Source: Chrysomallon squamiferum (lineage: Eukaryota; Mollusca; Gastropoda; Neomphalida; Peltospiridae). Taken from it: DNA of 64,000 bases. The stretch is from positions 10,859,904-10,923,903 of the forward strand of contig CM022672.1 of the NCBI GenBank assembly GCA_012295275.1, in the 5' to 3' direction. Positions 1 to 15,033 of the stretch are shown here, piece after piece. Positions within the stretch are counted from its first letter, which is position 1, and each line of letters opens with the position of its first letter. The notes under the pieces are model-generated. The model had not been told where the DNA came from, did not search any database, and saw nothing but the letters and a program-made list of their open reading frames with translations. The translations under genes and the position numbers were made by a program.

Positions 1-2380
1 TTGTAATTCTAATTTTAGTTGTTTTGTGTCAAAATTTACCAGAAGATAATATATGGATAAAGAAATACATGTTTAATGCACATGATGTTAAAAACCAACA
101 TCCCCAAATAAACTGTTTCATCAGCATTGTAACTTTATTCAACAACTACATAATACAGATATATATCTAATTTTAGTTTTATTATCATTATTATTTTTTG
201 TTGTTGTTGTTACTATTGTGTATTGAAATAAAAAAAAATACACATACTATATTAATAAATGAAATCATGCTAATGCAGCAGTTATATTTTAAAAGCTCCC
301 AATATTTTTTTTTAAATCTCTAAATATAGTTATTTCCTATCAAGCTGAACAAGACATATACATATATTTAAATTTAATTAACTTGTGTTATTAAATTATT
401 TCTGTCTGTAAGCTTTGGTAATGACTATTGTAACTAATTCAATAAGCAACCCAATTTAGAAACTGACACAAAGTTACTAATATAAACATCAATATACTAT
501 TATTATAATCAAGAAAACATGTTATTCAATCTTAAAGAAGGTTCTTTCAGTTTCAAAACATAACAAATATTAACACATTAAGTGTGTTTTTGTGTACAAG
601 TGGCTATATTTTTTTCTTATACCTTTTTGATGAACAACACTTTTATTGTAATATGTTTCTGTCAATGGCTTTCTTGATCTGCACAATAGTGAGGTCTCAA
701 AAATGACATAATGGTATTCTCATTTTATTCACATCTATAGCTTCAATTATTTGGTTGCCAGCTAATTGGACCACCAGAATATATCATTAGTGGCTTTTGT
801 ATTTAGTTGCAATTAAATCACTATTAATGATAGGTGTATGTTACTCAGACAAAGTTAATGATAAACTATAACAATATAATATAAAACTGTTTTAATTTAA
901 CTGAAATTTGTATTAATTCTGGGTCATATTACCACAGATCCATAGTATAACAGCTTACAACTATTTGTTCTGATCATTTATTTTCAGATTTATGCTGTAT
1001 TTTTGTTTTTTGTTTACCTTATGAAGATGATCATGTTTCTTTATTCAGTTACTTCAATCTATACTTTAAGCACATAATCCTGAATCACATAGTGTTAGTG
1101 TGTCAAAATGTTAGTCAAAAAAAGAATGATTGTAGAGATGTTATATCTCTCCAGTTAGCTATGGGTAGAAGCTAGTGCAAAGACCGCACTACTAAAATTG
1201 GTTATGAATTAGTATGCAATAAATATATAAATATATGCTTAATTCAAGTATATTTAACAAAATAATTTTTTTAATTTTTTTTTTTTACTTGAAATACTTG
1301 TAAATAATCAAGGTGCATAGACAAGCTTGATGTTATATATTTATTATCATAACATTATTTTGATTTCATATTATAACTAATAACAATAAACTATAATATT
1401 GTATGTATTGGTATGAAAAGTTGTTTCTGCACTGCAGCAGAAGGTCATCTGATTTTTTAATCACATTTTAGCTTTCCTTAAAGGGGTGTTCCTTTTTTCT
1501 CATTTCTGTTTTCAAAAACAACATGATATTGCAGTTTTAAATAACATTTTCTTTTTGATAAAGACAAGTTCTAAGCAAGTTAGACTTTTGTAAAAAGATT
1601 TATATCTATACAGTGAAGTCATAAGTCATTAACGCTAATTTATGTGATTATTAATTGCTCGTAAAAACTTGAAAGGCTTCTACAATTCACCAGTCTTGAA
1701 AATTGATCTTTTTGTATATTGGTTTAATTTCTATGGAGTTTTTGAGAATTACATAATTATGGTGAATATATATTTGATATAATTAATGCAATTAATTAAT
1801 TAATCAAATTAATGGATATTAGCAACACTTATCTAAAGCTTCATTTTGCTATATAATACAATTTATATGTGATATTCAGTGACGATGGTGTCAAATGAAG
1901 GAAATGAATCAGTTTCTCCAGATAATTTTTTTAGTAGCAGTGCTATGAAAAAAATATTGGTGTCATTTTAATCTGCTTTCTTTTTTCTTTCTTTTTCTTC
2001 TTCTTCTTTTTTTTTATTTTATTTTATTTTATTTTATTTTATTTTATTTTATTTTATTTTATTTTATTTTATTTTATTATTATTTTTTTTATTATTTTTT
2101 TTTTTTTTGCTTTTATGATGATATATAATTTAAAGGAAAGTGATATTTCTGAAAATTTTGTCACGTACCTAATATTAGTAATAACAGTAATAATGTATGT
2201 AAAATTATGAGAAAAAAAAAAAACATTACACTAATCTACTAACAATTAACTTTTAAGAACGAAAACCTGATAAAGATATTAATTTATATACAGTTCTGTC
2301 TGAAATAACCTGAAACTGTATGTTTATTTTTAAATAGTGTTGAAAGTAATAAAATTATGAAAAATGACAAAAATAACTTT
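1..2380. other. AT-rich intergenic region upstream of VAV
   Basis: I find no open reading frame of note and no splice-flanked coding segment on either strand. The sequence is AT-rich, with poly-T/poly-A runs and an ATTTT array at 2,016-2,078. CpG is scarce, unlike the patch just downstream. Confidence 0.6.
2016..2078. repeat. ATTTT pentanucleotide microsatellite
   Basis: About 12 tandem ATTTT units follow a polypyrimidine (TTC/CTT) stretch and are followed by T-rich sequence with ATT steps. Confidence 0.9.
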
Positions 2381-2700
2381 GCCTTCGTCCCTAATTCGAG
2401 TACTATTTCGGACGATAATGAAGAAAACATTGACAATATATAATATCCAATAAATACAGCAAATTATAGTCTTTTACAGAATATAAAAAAAACTTACATT
2501 CCCCTGCAGTATAAGTTACAAATGTATTGATAACGAAGAAATTCTGAGCATTTTCCAAGCACTTCTGCTTAGTTACGAAACACAACCGGAAGTGTTGTAG
2601 CAACCGAACGAAGCTATTCGATATTAATCATTTCATTTAGTTTCGCATTTCTTAAGGTTTGGTTAGGCTTTTGTTGTTTTTTCTTTTCTCGAGATTTCTG
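2380..2700 (+). promoter_or_regulatory. Probable VAV promoter and 5' leader with ETS-type box
   Basis: This patch has many more CpG dinucleotides than the flanking DNA and sits just before the VAV start. It holds CCGGAAGTG at 2,586-2,594, the classic core recognised by ETS-family factors, which often lies at transcription start sites. A possible leader exon would end at AAG|GTTTGG (2,656) and join the acceptor ATCAG at 2,815, so the start codon at 2,841 would lie 25 bases into the next exon. The promoter role, the leader exon and its splice are inferred from context only. Confidence 0.45.
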
Positions 2701-2840
2701 TGTTAAAGATAATAGTTAATTTGTAATAATATTAATGATATTATTTTTGTTTTACTTATCGTAACTTTATTATTTTAAAAAATAAGACATATTTTTAATG
2801 TTTCTGTGTTATCAGGCAGGAAGAGGAAGAAATCCCAAAA

Positions 2841-3691
2841 ATGGCCGATGAGTGGCGACAGTGTGTTGACTGGCTAGTTCGATGCCAGATTTTACCAGAT
2901 GATCATAAAGCTACAAAAATAGATGCAAATGCATTTGATCTAGCACAGGCTCTTCGAGACGGATCACTTATATGCCACCTGTTAAATCAACTCAGTCCAC
3001 AATGTGTCGACAAGAAAGACTTCAGTCCCCGACCTCAAATGTCCCAGGTTGGTTTGTGTATTTAGATATAACTAGTAATATAGTGCTTAACGAAGCCTTA
3101 AATAATTGTTCTGGTTGGAATTTCTCTCTTTAGATTTTATCAGACTTTTAAATTATTTATTGAATGTGCTGGTTAAAATGCCTTTTATAAGTTTATACCA
3201 GAACAAATAAAAAATAAAAATAAAACGTAAAACGAAATGAGCAGAGATTTTAACTTCCTGTTTCAAAATTGACGGATGAACTGTCAGAACTAGCTGAGTA
3301 CTTCAGCAAACATAATTATCATTACACCATAGCCACAAATAAAAAAATATTTGATTTCAGCAAAGTAAATATTACTGATAGCAAATACATACTTTATATT
3401 ATTTAATAAAAAGTATTTAAAATTATTAATAGATATTAAAAATATATCTACTTAAATCTTAATCATTTGCAATATCTTTATCTTTTCAGTAGTTTATTAT
3501 ACAGCATTTTGGCTAACATTTTGCAAATATTTATAAAGTCAAATTATATTTTCAGTTTGTGATTTACACTGAAAGTATTAGAATTTAGAAAGTAATTTCT
3601 ATTATTGTTGTGATTTCAGGCTGCCCATTATTTTTTTACTTTTTTTTTTTTAAAGTTTTTTCATACTTTTTTATATATTTTTTTTTTTTTG

Positions 3692-3724
<33 letters not shown>

Positions 3725-4815
3725 GTTTTTGTTTGTTTGTTTATTTTTTTTCTTCATGGAATTACTAAGTTCATTAGAAAGCTAACCAAATAAATATAAA
3801 ATTTTGTTGTACCCAGAATAGTTCAATGGCAAAGCTCATGTGACCATATTTCAAACTAATATAAACAAATTATTATTATTTATAGTGTTATTTAAATTTC
3901 CAGAATTCCTTTTCGTATGTTACTAATAGAACAGTAAACAGAATTTGTCTTTTTTTTTAAATTACATATTTAGATGGTGACTGAAAAATGATTGTTGTTG
4001 TAAAATACTGAAATATGTAGATTTATAAAAAGGAATGCTCTGACAAAAAAGATAAAAGTTGATCATATTTAGATTCTGCTAGATACTTGTGGTTTTTTAC
4101 TGAAAAAAGTTAAGGTCAAGATCTTATTTGTAAATGGAAATTGCAAGATTATTATTAATATTATTATTATTATTAATAGTAGCAGTATATTAATACTACA
4201 GTTGGTCAGTTTCTATAGCATTAATTGACATTTATTTGATATTATTTCTAACCTTGATTTTATTATCAATAAATCTGTTTTTCAGTTTCTTTGTATGAAG
4301 AACATTCGGACATTTCTTCAGACATGCAAGAAAACTTTCAATTTAAAAGATTCAGACCTTTTTCAGCCACATGACCTGTTTGATGTCAAAGATTTCAAAA
4401 AGGTAAACCAGCTAAAATAATTGAAAAACAAACCATTTCCATTTATTATCTGATTATTATTATTATTATTTTTTTCAGCCTTCATTTACATCTTAATATA
4501 AAACAAATATGACCTTGAAGCATTTTAAAATTATAAAATATGGATACAATACAGTTATCAAATCTAAGTGAATATATGTAATTTTTATATATAAAAAATA
4601 TGTTTTAATTCTTGGAAGTTTTATGAACATTGTTTATTTTATGCATGTTAAAGCTGAAAATTCCTAATATTATTTTCATTTATTTTAGTACAGGCATGCT
4701 TTTGATATATAAATATTAAAATATTTTAAAGACACATTATGTATACTTTTCTTTAATAGGTTTTGGAAACATTGTCAAAGCTATCTAAAACAGAAAAAGC
4801 TCAAAGACGATTCAG
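2841..4815 (+). CDS. VAV: VAV exons 1-3: calponin-homology (CH) domain
   Basis: Three exons (2841-3047, 4286-4402, 4760-4815) encode roughly residues 1-115. Visible landmarks are the start [19 protein letters not shown], the [14 protein letters not shown] core, the [11 protein letters not shown] segment beginning exon 2, and [19 protein letters not shown]. In VAV proteins a single CH domain does not bundle actin; it folds back on the C1/DH core and keeps the exchange factor inactive. Borders are CAG|GT and TTCAG/AATAG acceptors, and the third exon ends with two bases of a codon. Confidence 0.93.
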
Positions 4816-7800
4816 GTATATAATACATACATGAATTTTGTATGTTTTAAAAACATTCCATTATATTTTACTTACATTATAATGATAGATAGATATTTTT
4901 AAGACTATAATTGACATTAAACCTTTTCTTATAAAAAAAAAAAAACTTGTTTGAAATAGACTAAATTTATTAAAGTGTATAAATAAACATGATAACAAAG
5001 GATTGTTGATTACAATTGAATGGGTTCCAAATAAGATGTAATTAATTTGCATAAACACATGATAAACTAAAGTTAACTTCATATCAATCACACTGGTATT
5101 TTGAATATTTTCTTTTGAAATTTTAGCTGAACGTGTCGTCAGCATTGTTTTTTCATAATTGTTTTATTTTTATTTATTTTTTATATTTTTTTATATCAGT
5201 TCAAGAAGTTTTCTGTAATCAATTTTTAACCCAGAAATGTTTTATTTAAAAAAACCCAACAAATCCTGCCCCCAAACAAACAATCCTGAAGCTGATTACA
5301 TTACTGTTGCAGATGTTTTTAAAAATTAATAAATCACATATACATATTGGAACGCTATGAAAAACCATTCTGCCTCAGTAGTTCCAGAATTCTAACTTTC
5401 ACATAGGTAGACTTGATTCTTACCAATAAGAAAACATATATTTAATTATGAGGAATCAGTTACATTTTTCTGAAAGGGGGGGATCTGTTACTTTTTTCAT
5501 CATTGCTTTCATTAATAATAATATATAACTAAAGATACCATTGTTAATACTCGTTTTTTAAATAAATAAATAACCTTTCCCTATTAAGAATATTTCAGTA
5601 TAGGTATTTTTTGTTAGCCCCATAGTAGCTTTATTTATATGTATTTATAGAGGTTACCCACCCACTTCTTCAAAAGATGTTCATGTACAAGAACACCCAT
5701 ATTACAACGATTTGGCTCAACTTGCTACGTAAGTTAGCAGAATGACTGAAGATAGCCTAGAGGTCATTATCTGCTTGTCATGGTAGTATGTTTTTCCAAC
5801 CAGAATGCATGCCGTTAGTGTGGCATCCAGAAGTTACCAATCAAATCTGACTATTTTATTTTCAGGGTTTTTGGGGTTTTTTTTTCCAACACAAGATGAA
5901 ATGATTTAATCATTTTAATATCTTGAAATATGTGATTCTTGATTGATTTATTTATTTATTTTATGTATTTTTTCATTTTTCATTTTTCATTTTTTTTTTT
6001 TAATAATATCTATGTTTTTATACATGTGAGGTTTTGATAATGTTACAGGCTATGTTTTTGTTCAAATCGAAATTAAAACCATAATTTGTCTTCTTTTATT
6101 ATTTTTTTCCATCTTAAAATTAAGTTAATATTCCTAAAGTTTACTATTCCAGAAATTCCTATTTCTTTCCTGAATTATTTTATAAAATAGAATAAAAGTT
6201 AATCTAATCTAATTAAATGAAGTCAGTTGCATTTATTTCCATTTGGTTGGTTCCTTATTTTGTTTGTTGTTAAATAGTATTATTAAATTTCTTATTTTTG
6301 TTTTATTTATTTATTTATTTTATTTATTATATTTTGTTTTTTTTGTATTCAAATTTTATGTAGTTTTTTTTAAATAATCTGAATGCTGTGAAATTTCAGC
6401 ATGTTAATATAATTTTAACCAATGTTTTAAACTGTTTTAGTCCCAATAATTTAGTATCAATAATTTTTAACTGAATTTGCATTTTATCTGATTCTGAATA
6501 ATTACTGATTTCATTTCTGATTTTTATTTATTTTTTTTAAAAAAAGAAATCCCTTGGAAATGAAGCTTGAATATTTGAAGTTTCTAAATTATCATTAAGG
6601 AAAAATAAAATAATCTTTTATATAAATTTTGTTTCTTAGGCTAATTCTGATCAAAATATGAAAAAAAGATCTATTCTGGATATTCCTTCATTTACATTTT
6701 TAAGAATGAAGTGGATATAAACAGCTCATTCATTGTATAAAAGCAAATACTACACATTGCTGAATTTTTGTTTCACAACCATACTCTTCTTTCAGTTTAC
6801 ATGTTACTTTTGATTTGGCCTTGTATTAGATATTTATTTAGTTTTGAAGTTGATACTTCATTTTGATTTGGCAACAAAAATATATTTTGAAAAAATAACA
6901 ACAACCCCAAAACCCAACAAAAAACAAGCACTTGAAATATTGTATAAATACATATATATATAAACTAACATCTGTTTTACAAGTAACAAGCATATATTCA
7001 GTATGTGTGTAATGTTTGTCCTGTCTGATAACTGTTTGTTTGTGTGTCTGGTTCTAGTGGGTTTCCTCCTGAAGGTGATGATGACTATGATGATCAGGAA
7101 AATATTTACGGAAACCTCAGAGATTTGGCCTTGTAAGTAACATCACTAACAGAATGAAAACATATATATAATTATGTTGCATTTTGGATTTTTGTCTTGC
7201 TACACTTAAGAAAATCATGCAGTAAATAACTCAGCATTTTTTTCTCAGTTTTATTATTAATATTTTATAAATTTTAAAGTCTTCAATTTATTGTAAATAA
7301 AATTAAAAATAGTTCACACACACACACACATGAGTAAAGAGAAAAATATTGCCGTGGAGAATATAAAATATATTGCTTGACCAATTACTATTTATAACTT
7401 ACGTTGTTATTGTTACATATATAATAATGATTATTAGTAGAACAGTTTTTAAAATATTCAAAAAAAAAAAAAAAAAAAGTAATATTAAATAAATGTAATT
7501 TTTAATAAACATGACTGAAAAAGGTAAAGATTGTTTCCAGTTTTTTTTACATCCTGAATTAGTTGTTAATTAAAAATAATATTAATTTTCAAAATAATTG
7601 ATTTTATATAAATCTGTTTCTAATACTTTGTTTTTATTTCCTCAACATTCTTGTTTTCTTGCACAAAAGACAACAGAAAAGAAATAATTTATTTAAAACT
7701 GTTCTGCATCAAAAACAGTTTAAATATATAATAATTTATTCTTCTGTCAAAAAAGTAATTAATCACTGTCATACAGTTGTTAATATTGACACATTAAACA

Positions 7801-9294
7801 AAGAAAGATATAATAATAATAACAAATATCTGATTGTTTTATTATAAAAGTGAAAAAAAAACTAAAAAAAAAATTTAAGTTTTAATTACACAAAAGATTT
7901 ATACAATAGATAATACATATGCACACAGTTACCTAATAATTTATCAGTTTTTGATTTATTTTCACCGTTTTTTAGGGAAACTGATTTAGAAGATCAAGAA
8001 GAAATATATGATTCAGTCTGTCAAGATGAAGATATTTATGATGATCTCTGTTACAGAGAACCAACTGAACAATCAGCAGTGAGAAATATTTATTTCCTGT
8101 CAATAAGATAACTGAAATTTTATTATTTTCAGTTGCAGACATATTTATGTTAGAGCTATTTTTAGAGTTGAAAAATAATAAATTGTGCACGTTTTCTGAA
8201 TATTTTCTCAGCTGAGTCTGAAATTTATTTATTATTTCTTGTAAAGGTTTAATATTTTGTTTACTTTTTTTTATTTTGTAAAATAGAAAATTAATTTTAA
8301 TGTTATTTAAAATTAGAAAATGTACGTAATTCTTTTTCTTTCAGTAATATAACAGATAGTTAATTAAATTATTCTGTTCAGTTTTTCTAAAGTACATTTT
8401 TGATAAATATTTAATGTATATTCCAGCAATTTATGCCCTCCCCACAGACAAAGAAAGACTATTGTTTGAAAGAAATGATTGACACAGAAAAGAACTATGT
8501 GGATGCTCTCAAAATGATTGTTCAGGTAAATCAGTGATTTTCAGTGTTATAAAAATTTGTATGATAAATTACTAAAAGAATAAAAGGAGTTTGAAATAAC
8601 AGCTGTACCACAATATTATTGAAGTAAGAATGCTGACAACACTGTATGTTCAAGAACATTGAATAGCATCAATTGAATCGATAATAAAAGACTTAAAATT
8701 TATATAATACACAGCAGATTGAAGGAAACAGTTGTAAGTGACTGTAAAAATACTTACAGTAAAAAAAAACACATTAAAAAGCTTTAATACTGAGCAGTCA
8801 TGAGAAATAAGATTCAATAAAGATTTCCCCATCGTTTTGGGTTTATTTATTACCTAGCATGTATGAGGAATTGGGTTATACCATTACAGAATCTAATCAC
8901 GTGTAATGCATTTTGCAGGTGATCAATTCCAACTTTTTCTTAGTAAGATGACAACATACACAAAATTTCTTTTTTCATTTAAGAGGTGAAAAAAGGTTCT
9001 GTTGTAAATTTACACAAAAATGTCCCTTTTATTTGCTTTTTCATTTCATTTACTAATTTACTATTACTTATTTATTATTATTATTGCTGTTTTTAATAAT
9101 GACATGTTTTTGCTTTTTAGCATTTTATTAAACCTTTGAAGACAATTTTGTCAGCCAATGAAAGAGATGTAATCTTTGCTCACATTGAGGTATGTCCACA
9201 TTTTTAAACATAATATAATATTAGTGAGTTGTTTGTGGTTTTGTATGTGTGTTAATTGTGAAAAGGATTTTTTCAAAGCAGTTATATTATTATA

Positions 9295-9326
<32 letters not shown>

Positions 9327-9420
9327 TTTATTTACTATCATTTTACATATTAATTATTTATTTACCATTTATTTATTAATTGTTAGTTTAAATGCTAATT
9401 ATGATTTATTTATTTGCTAT

Positions 9421-9453
<33 letters not shown>

Positions 9454-11465
9454 CTTTTAATTCATATATTTATTATTTCTTTGTTTTTTCTGATTTATTT
9501 ACTTTTACTTTATTTATCTATTTATTTGTTTATTTCACTAAATATCTTCTCACCCATATTCAGAGTTTACTGGATATACACAAACTGTTTTATGCGGATT
9601 TGTTGAGAGTTGTTACAACAAAGCAGTCGCCCATGAGCAAGGTTTTCACAAGTTACAAGTCAAAGTTACTCATTTACGGAGCCTACTGCTCTAACCTGCC
9701 ACATGCACAGGAGATGATTGACAAAGTCAATGAGAATGAAACTACAAGAAATAAAATTCAGGTTTGTTTCAGTTGACTTTATACTAAAAAACAAAACCAA
9801 AAAAAATCACATTTAATATTGATCATTATTTAATAATTTAAAAAAAACATTAAAAAAAAAAAAAAAATAATAATAATAATAATAATAATAAAATTCAGCA
9901 GTATTCACATTGGTTAAAGGAATTACATATATGTTAAATTCAGATTAATATATGTGGTTCTTTAGCTGTCAAAAACCCAATATCATTCATATTTTATATT
10001 TGTCATTATTAAAAAATAATAATAATAACAAAATTCATATAGCTTCAAGGAATTATTTATATTTTAATTAAAATTAAGAATTTTATATATAAAAATGTGC
10101 ATTACAAATATAATAAATTTGTTTCATAAATACTTTTAAATTTATTATTACTATTTTTTTAATTATGGCAAACTGACACAGCCAATATTAAGAAAGTAAA
10201 GATAAATAATAACTTTAGAACTCAGTGTATTTTGATACAGCCTTTGAAAATGTATTAATCTACATTTTTCACTCACATACACACACACACACACACACAC
10301 TCATGCATATATATATATATATATTTTTTTTTTTCAGGAATGTGAAAGAAAGGCAAACGAAGGAAAGTTTCGGTTACGAGATCTGCTTCATGTTCCAATG
10401 CAGAGGGTTTTAAAATACCATCTTTTGCTACGGGTATGTTACTTACAGAGGCATAGACTGGAATTGTAATTTATTTTATATGTAGCTGATGTGTTTGCTA
10501 CATTTATAATGTCTGTTATGCTTTATGTCCATGCCAGATCAGTTGTTATACATATTAAAAAAATCTGTTGACCAGAAATTGTGGGATGTGGTTGAATATA
10601 AATAAATTATAAACTATTTCTGTTTAATGGTTATTTAATTTAAAATGTTTGGAGTTAACTAACATACTTGTGATTTTGTTTTCACTTTTCAGGAACTAAT
10701 TAAAAACACTGACCGAAATGAAAGAAGTGATTTGGAAATTGCATTGGAAGCCATGCAGGTATGTTATTTTAACAAATACAAGTAAAATCATTCATCTTGA
10801 ATTCAGGACTCTAGATTATCTTAAGTCTTTGCTACCATACTAACAGTTTTTACTTCCCCTGTACATATAAATATCTACTACAAAAAAAAATGCATGTTAT
10901 TGAAAGCATTAAAAAAATGTGTTTCAGGATTTGTCACTTTACGTGAATGAAGTCAAAAGAGACCATGAATCATTGCAGCTGATAGAAGAAATTCAGAACA
11001 GGTCAGTAGATAAAATGAATGTGATACAAATTATTGATTTTATTTACTTAAAAGATTATCTGACATTTACAAGAGGTTTAGAATAATATCAATTAATATA
11101 TTTTTTTTAAATCATTTGAAAAACAGACCTGATTTCATTTTCCAAAAATAATTTTATATCATTTTGTAAATCTGATTTGATTATTTTTCTTTTTTAAAAG
11201 CAAATCAGTAACTGTAATTTGATATTAGTTTGTTTTAGATGTTTTAGACATATACAAACAATTAGGTTATTTTTTATTTTGTTTTAAACAATTTGATTGC
11301 AAAACAGGTGTAACTTTTAAGTGTTTTATAGGTGATCCAATATTACAAAATTACAAGCATAATAAAGAAATTAAATACTTCAGTTTATCGTTATACTTGT
11401 CTTTCTAGAATATTGTTTTAAAATGATTGGATCCATTTTTTAAATGTTTTATTTATCTATTTATT

Positions 11466-11504
<39 letters not shown>

Positions 11505-12516
11505 TTGATTATTTATTTGTTTTTTGTTTTTTTTATTATTATTTCATATATTTTATTTTTTGTATTTTCAGTATTGTTGATTTGAGAATGGTAAGTCCAT
11601 GGAATTTTCAATTTTGTATTTATAACAAGTTTTTCTTTGAAATTTCTGTGACAAAAGGTTGTTCACATTTTGAAGTATTTCTTACTTGGTGTTTATTTGT
11701 GTACCTGTAAAAAAAAAAAAAAAATTTTATTTTATTTTATTTATATTTTATTACAGCTACACATAAAATTCTACTGCAGACAGTTAAAACAAAATTTGGA
11801 TATATATATATAAATTATGACACTTTATACTAGAGCACATTATTTTAACAGAAATCAGTTATGATTTAGAAAAGGGTTTGGAATAAAGAATGTAATAATA
11901 AAAAGACAAAAGTAATGCTTAGTGAAAAAAATATTTAGTGATGCAGAAGCCATCCAATATTTGTACATTTGTTAAAAAATGATTATAATGTTCTGACAAA
12001 TCAACATTTCATGTAGTTCATGAAATTTGTTATTAATGCATCTATTACTGGTGAAATATATAATTTACTCTCTCTAAGAAGAAGAAAATGAAAATAATCT
12101 TTTTGGTTATAGTTATGCTTTATTTGCTTCATTTAAGTGGGAAGGATTTTTTTATTACTATTATTTAAATTAATTTATTTAATATTTTATTTTATTTTAT
12201 TTTATTTTATTTTTTATTATTATTATTTTATTTATTTATTTATTTTTTTTTTTTTTTGGTACAACATATTGTATCTTATGTATATTTATTTATAATATAC
12301 TGACATTTTTTTTTTTATGAAAATTTTTTAAAAGTTTCAGATCAAATGAAACTCATGTACTTTTCCTTCCAGTACGATTCTGATGCCTTTTTCTCAGTCT
12401 CTGAAATTTGATTGTTCACATTTTTTTTTTTTTAAAGATTGCTTACTGCTTTCTGGAAACTAACCATAAACTAAAACTCTGAAACTGGCATGACAGTTTT
12501 TGTCTGAAGAAATTTC

Positions 12517-12547
<31 letters not shown>

Positions 12548-13504
12548 CAAAAAAACAACAACAAACAAACAACCTCTTATTTCATTTGTATATTTAAAAA
12601 ATGCAAATTGTATCCCAGCACACCAGACACTGGTACTATGAATAGTTTTCTTCTGTTTCCATAGCATTTGACGAAACTGGCAGCTCGATACCCCAATGAG
12701 GTTTGTCTGTCTACTTCCTGCAAGATGTTTACTTACTAACATGTTATCATGTTACCATTTCTTTTCCAGAATGTGGTTGCACTCGTAGTTCTTGTTTGCA
12801 GAAATGCTTGCAAAGTATTCTCCATATTCAGTAGGGGAAAAACACAAAAACAAAAACAACCCAATCCTCTTTGCATTTGATTTTCTCTTTGTTGAAATTG
12901 TACATGTATATTAAATTAACTTTTTGTAAAAGTTAATTTTGTATTATTACTATTATTATTACAAAAAAGGAATCTTGTTATTGTAATGAAAACTGTTCAT
13001 TCCATCTGAAATATATGTCATAAGTGGACTTTTTATATCAATACAACTGCCATATATTAGGAATAAGTATTGACATTTTTGTACCACATATTGAATTTTT
13101 TTTTTATCTTTACAAACTAAATAATGGAAATAAGAAAGTTATCATCATTCGAAGATTGGTGTTATCAAAATGATTAGTTTTGTTCTTTTTGCTTTTTTAT
13201 TTTTTAACATGAACATTTCAGTAATTTATAAAAAATCTACATGCTCTGTAGTTGATGAATCTTTTTAATATATAATATTTATTTTATTTATCTTGAATGT
13301 TTAAAATCTGATGATCTTGTAGCTTTTTCCTGATGATATTTTGTATTAAGCTATTTGATTCCTGTGTACTGCTTTGCATGAATATATTCTGTTACCCACT
13401 GAACACTGGATTCATTCAAAATATTTAATCTTTTCTCTAATACTAATAATTTAATGACATGTTGTTTTTTTTTAGCAGAAATATGAGATGTGTATATTTT
13501 TTGA

Positions 13505-13553
<49 letters not shown>

Positions 13554-14837
13554 ATGGCCATATTGCTCTGGTGATAATATAAGCAGGGGAAAAGGATCAA
13601 ATTTTGCAAGCATACTGAAAATTAGTTTAAATACTTTCTTCTGCTTTATCTATTGCAAACCAAAATATAATTGTTGATAGAAAGGTTTTCCATTTTAAAG
13701 CACATCTCTATTGCTTTTCATTACACTGCTATAGATTTGTAGATAATAATAATTCAGATCTGAATTTCAGCATCATTTCAAATGCTACATGCCATATACT
13801 GAGAGCCCCATTGTTGATATTCATAATAATAATAAACAGTTAACATAGTATAATGTCACCAAATCTTGGAGAGAAATAAAAATAAGAAAGAAGAAGAATA
13901 GTACATTTTTCACTCTAATATTTAATGATTTTTTAACTTATTTGAATACTAATTTTCAATACACAACATACATACATATTCAGGTATTCCAAAGTATTCA
14001 AAAGTTAATATGTTTAACCATCGTTTTAAAACAAATTTTAAATGTTAAATTTGTCACCAACAAATTTTATTTTGTTATTTCTAATACAATGTTTTTCCTG
14101 TAATCAAGTTTATTTTTTATTTTTTGTTAACTTTTTGAAGAAGAACGACATTATTACTAATATAATCTACAGATATTATTTTCATTGTCATTGCTAAATA
14201 GATTCTTAACTGCATTCAGATTAATTTTGATAGAATAACCAAAATAAACTAAAAAATTATTATTTGATCATATATTTACATAAAATTTGCATTGCATGCT
14301 AAAATTGATTACTGAACGTTGAGAAACAGTAACTATATTATTAATGAACTAAAAAAATAAGGATAATAATGTTATTAAATAAATAAGTAATAGTATTAAC
14401 TATTAAATAAAGTCTTCGTTAATGAGTATTTGTGTGACTGTAGAATTTAGGATTCATATCTGGATGGTAATATATTTAGTAACTTTGTTAAAACAAAATC
14501 TTCACATTCTGAAATGCTTTGATTTCCTAGGTTTAAGCTTTCCTATTAAGAATGCTGTTAATGATTTTTTTATATGCAGATATCTTTTATACATGTATAC
14601 ACAATAATCTGTCACAGTGTGCTTCATAATGACTTTGTATTTTGGTCCGCATCAGGTTATTTAAATTGTTTCAGTAGTTTATAGATAGTCTGGTCACCAG
14701 TTCAGTTATTCAAAGTATCTCATTCATCTTTGTGAATGTTTTTTTTTTTTTTGGTTGTTTTTTTAAAGTATTTGCTTAAAAAGGCATAACTGGTTGTCTT
14801 GTTTTTTTTATTATTTTCTTGTCAGTTATTTTAATAT

Positions 14838-14868
<31 letters not shown>

Positions 14869-14999
14869 TTTTAGCCTACAAACACAACATTAAAGGATTA
14901 TGGAAGATTTCAGAAAGACGGTGAGCTAAAGGTTCTTTCACACCTGGATAGTCGAGTGAGAAACAGGTAAATAATATTTACACTTTTCTTCTGATTTTC

Positions 15000-15033
<34 letters not shown>

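Noticed and set aside
4861-5145. Minus-strand 94-codon open frame in a VAV intron
   Set aside because: Low-complexity hydrophobic and Phe-rich ending, no domain and no splice borders.
12770-12830. Splice-flanked 61-base segment (CTTTTCCAG ... GTAGGG) in the intron after VAV exon 12
   Set aside because: Inserted after exon 12 it breaks the frame at exon 13; used in place of exon 12 it reads into TAG after five codons. At best a poison exon, without evidence.
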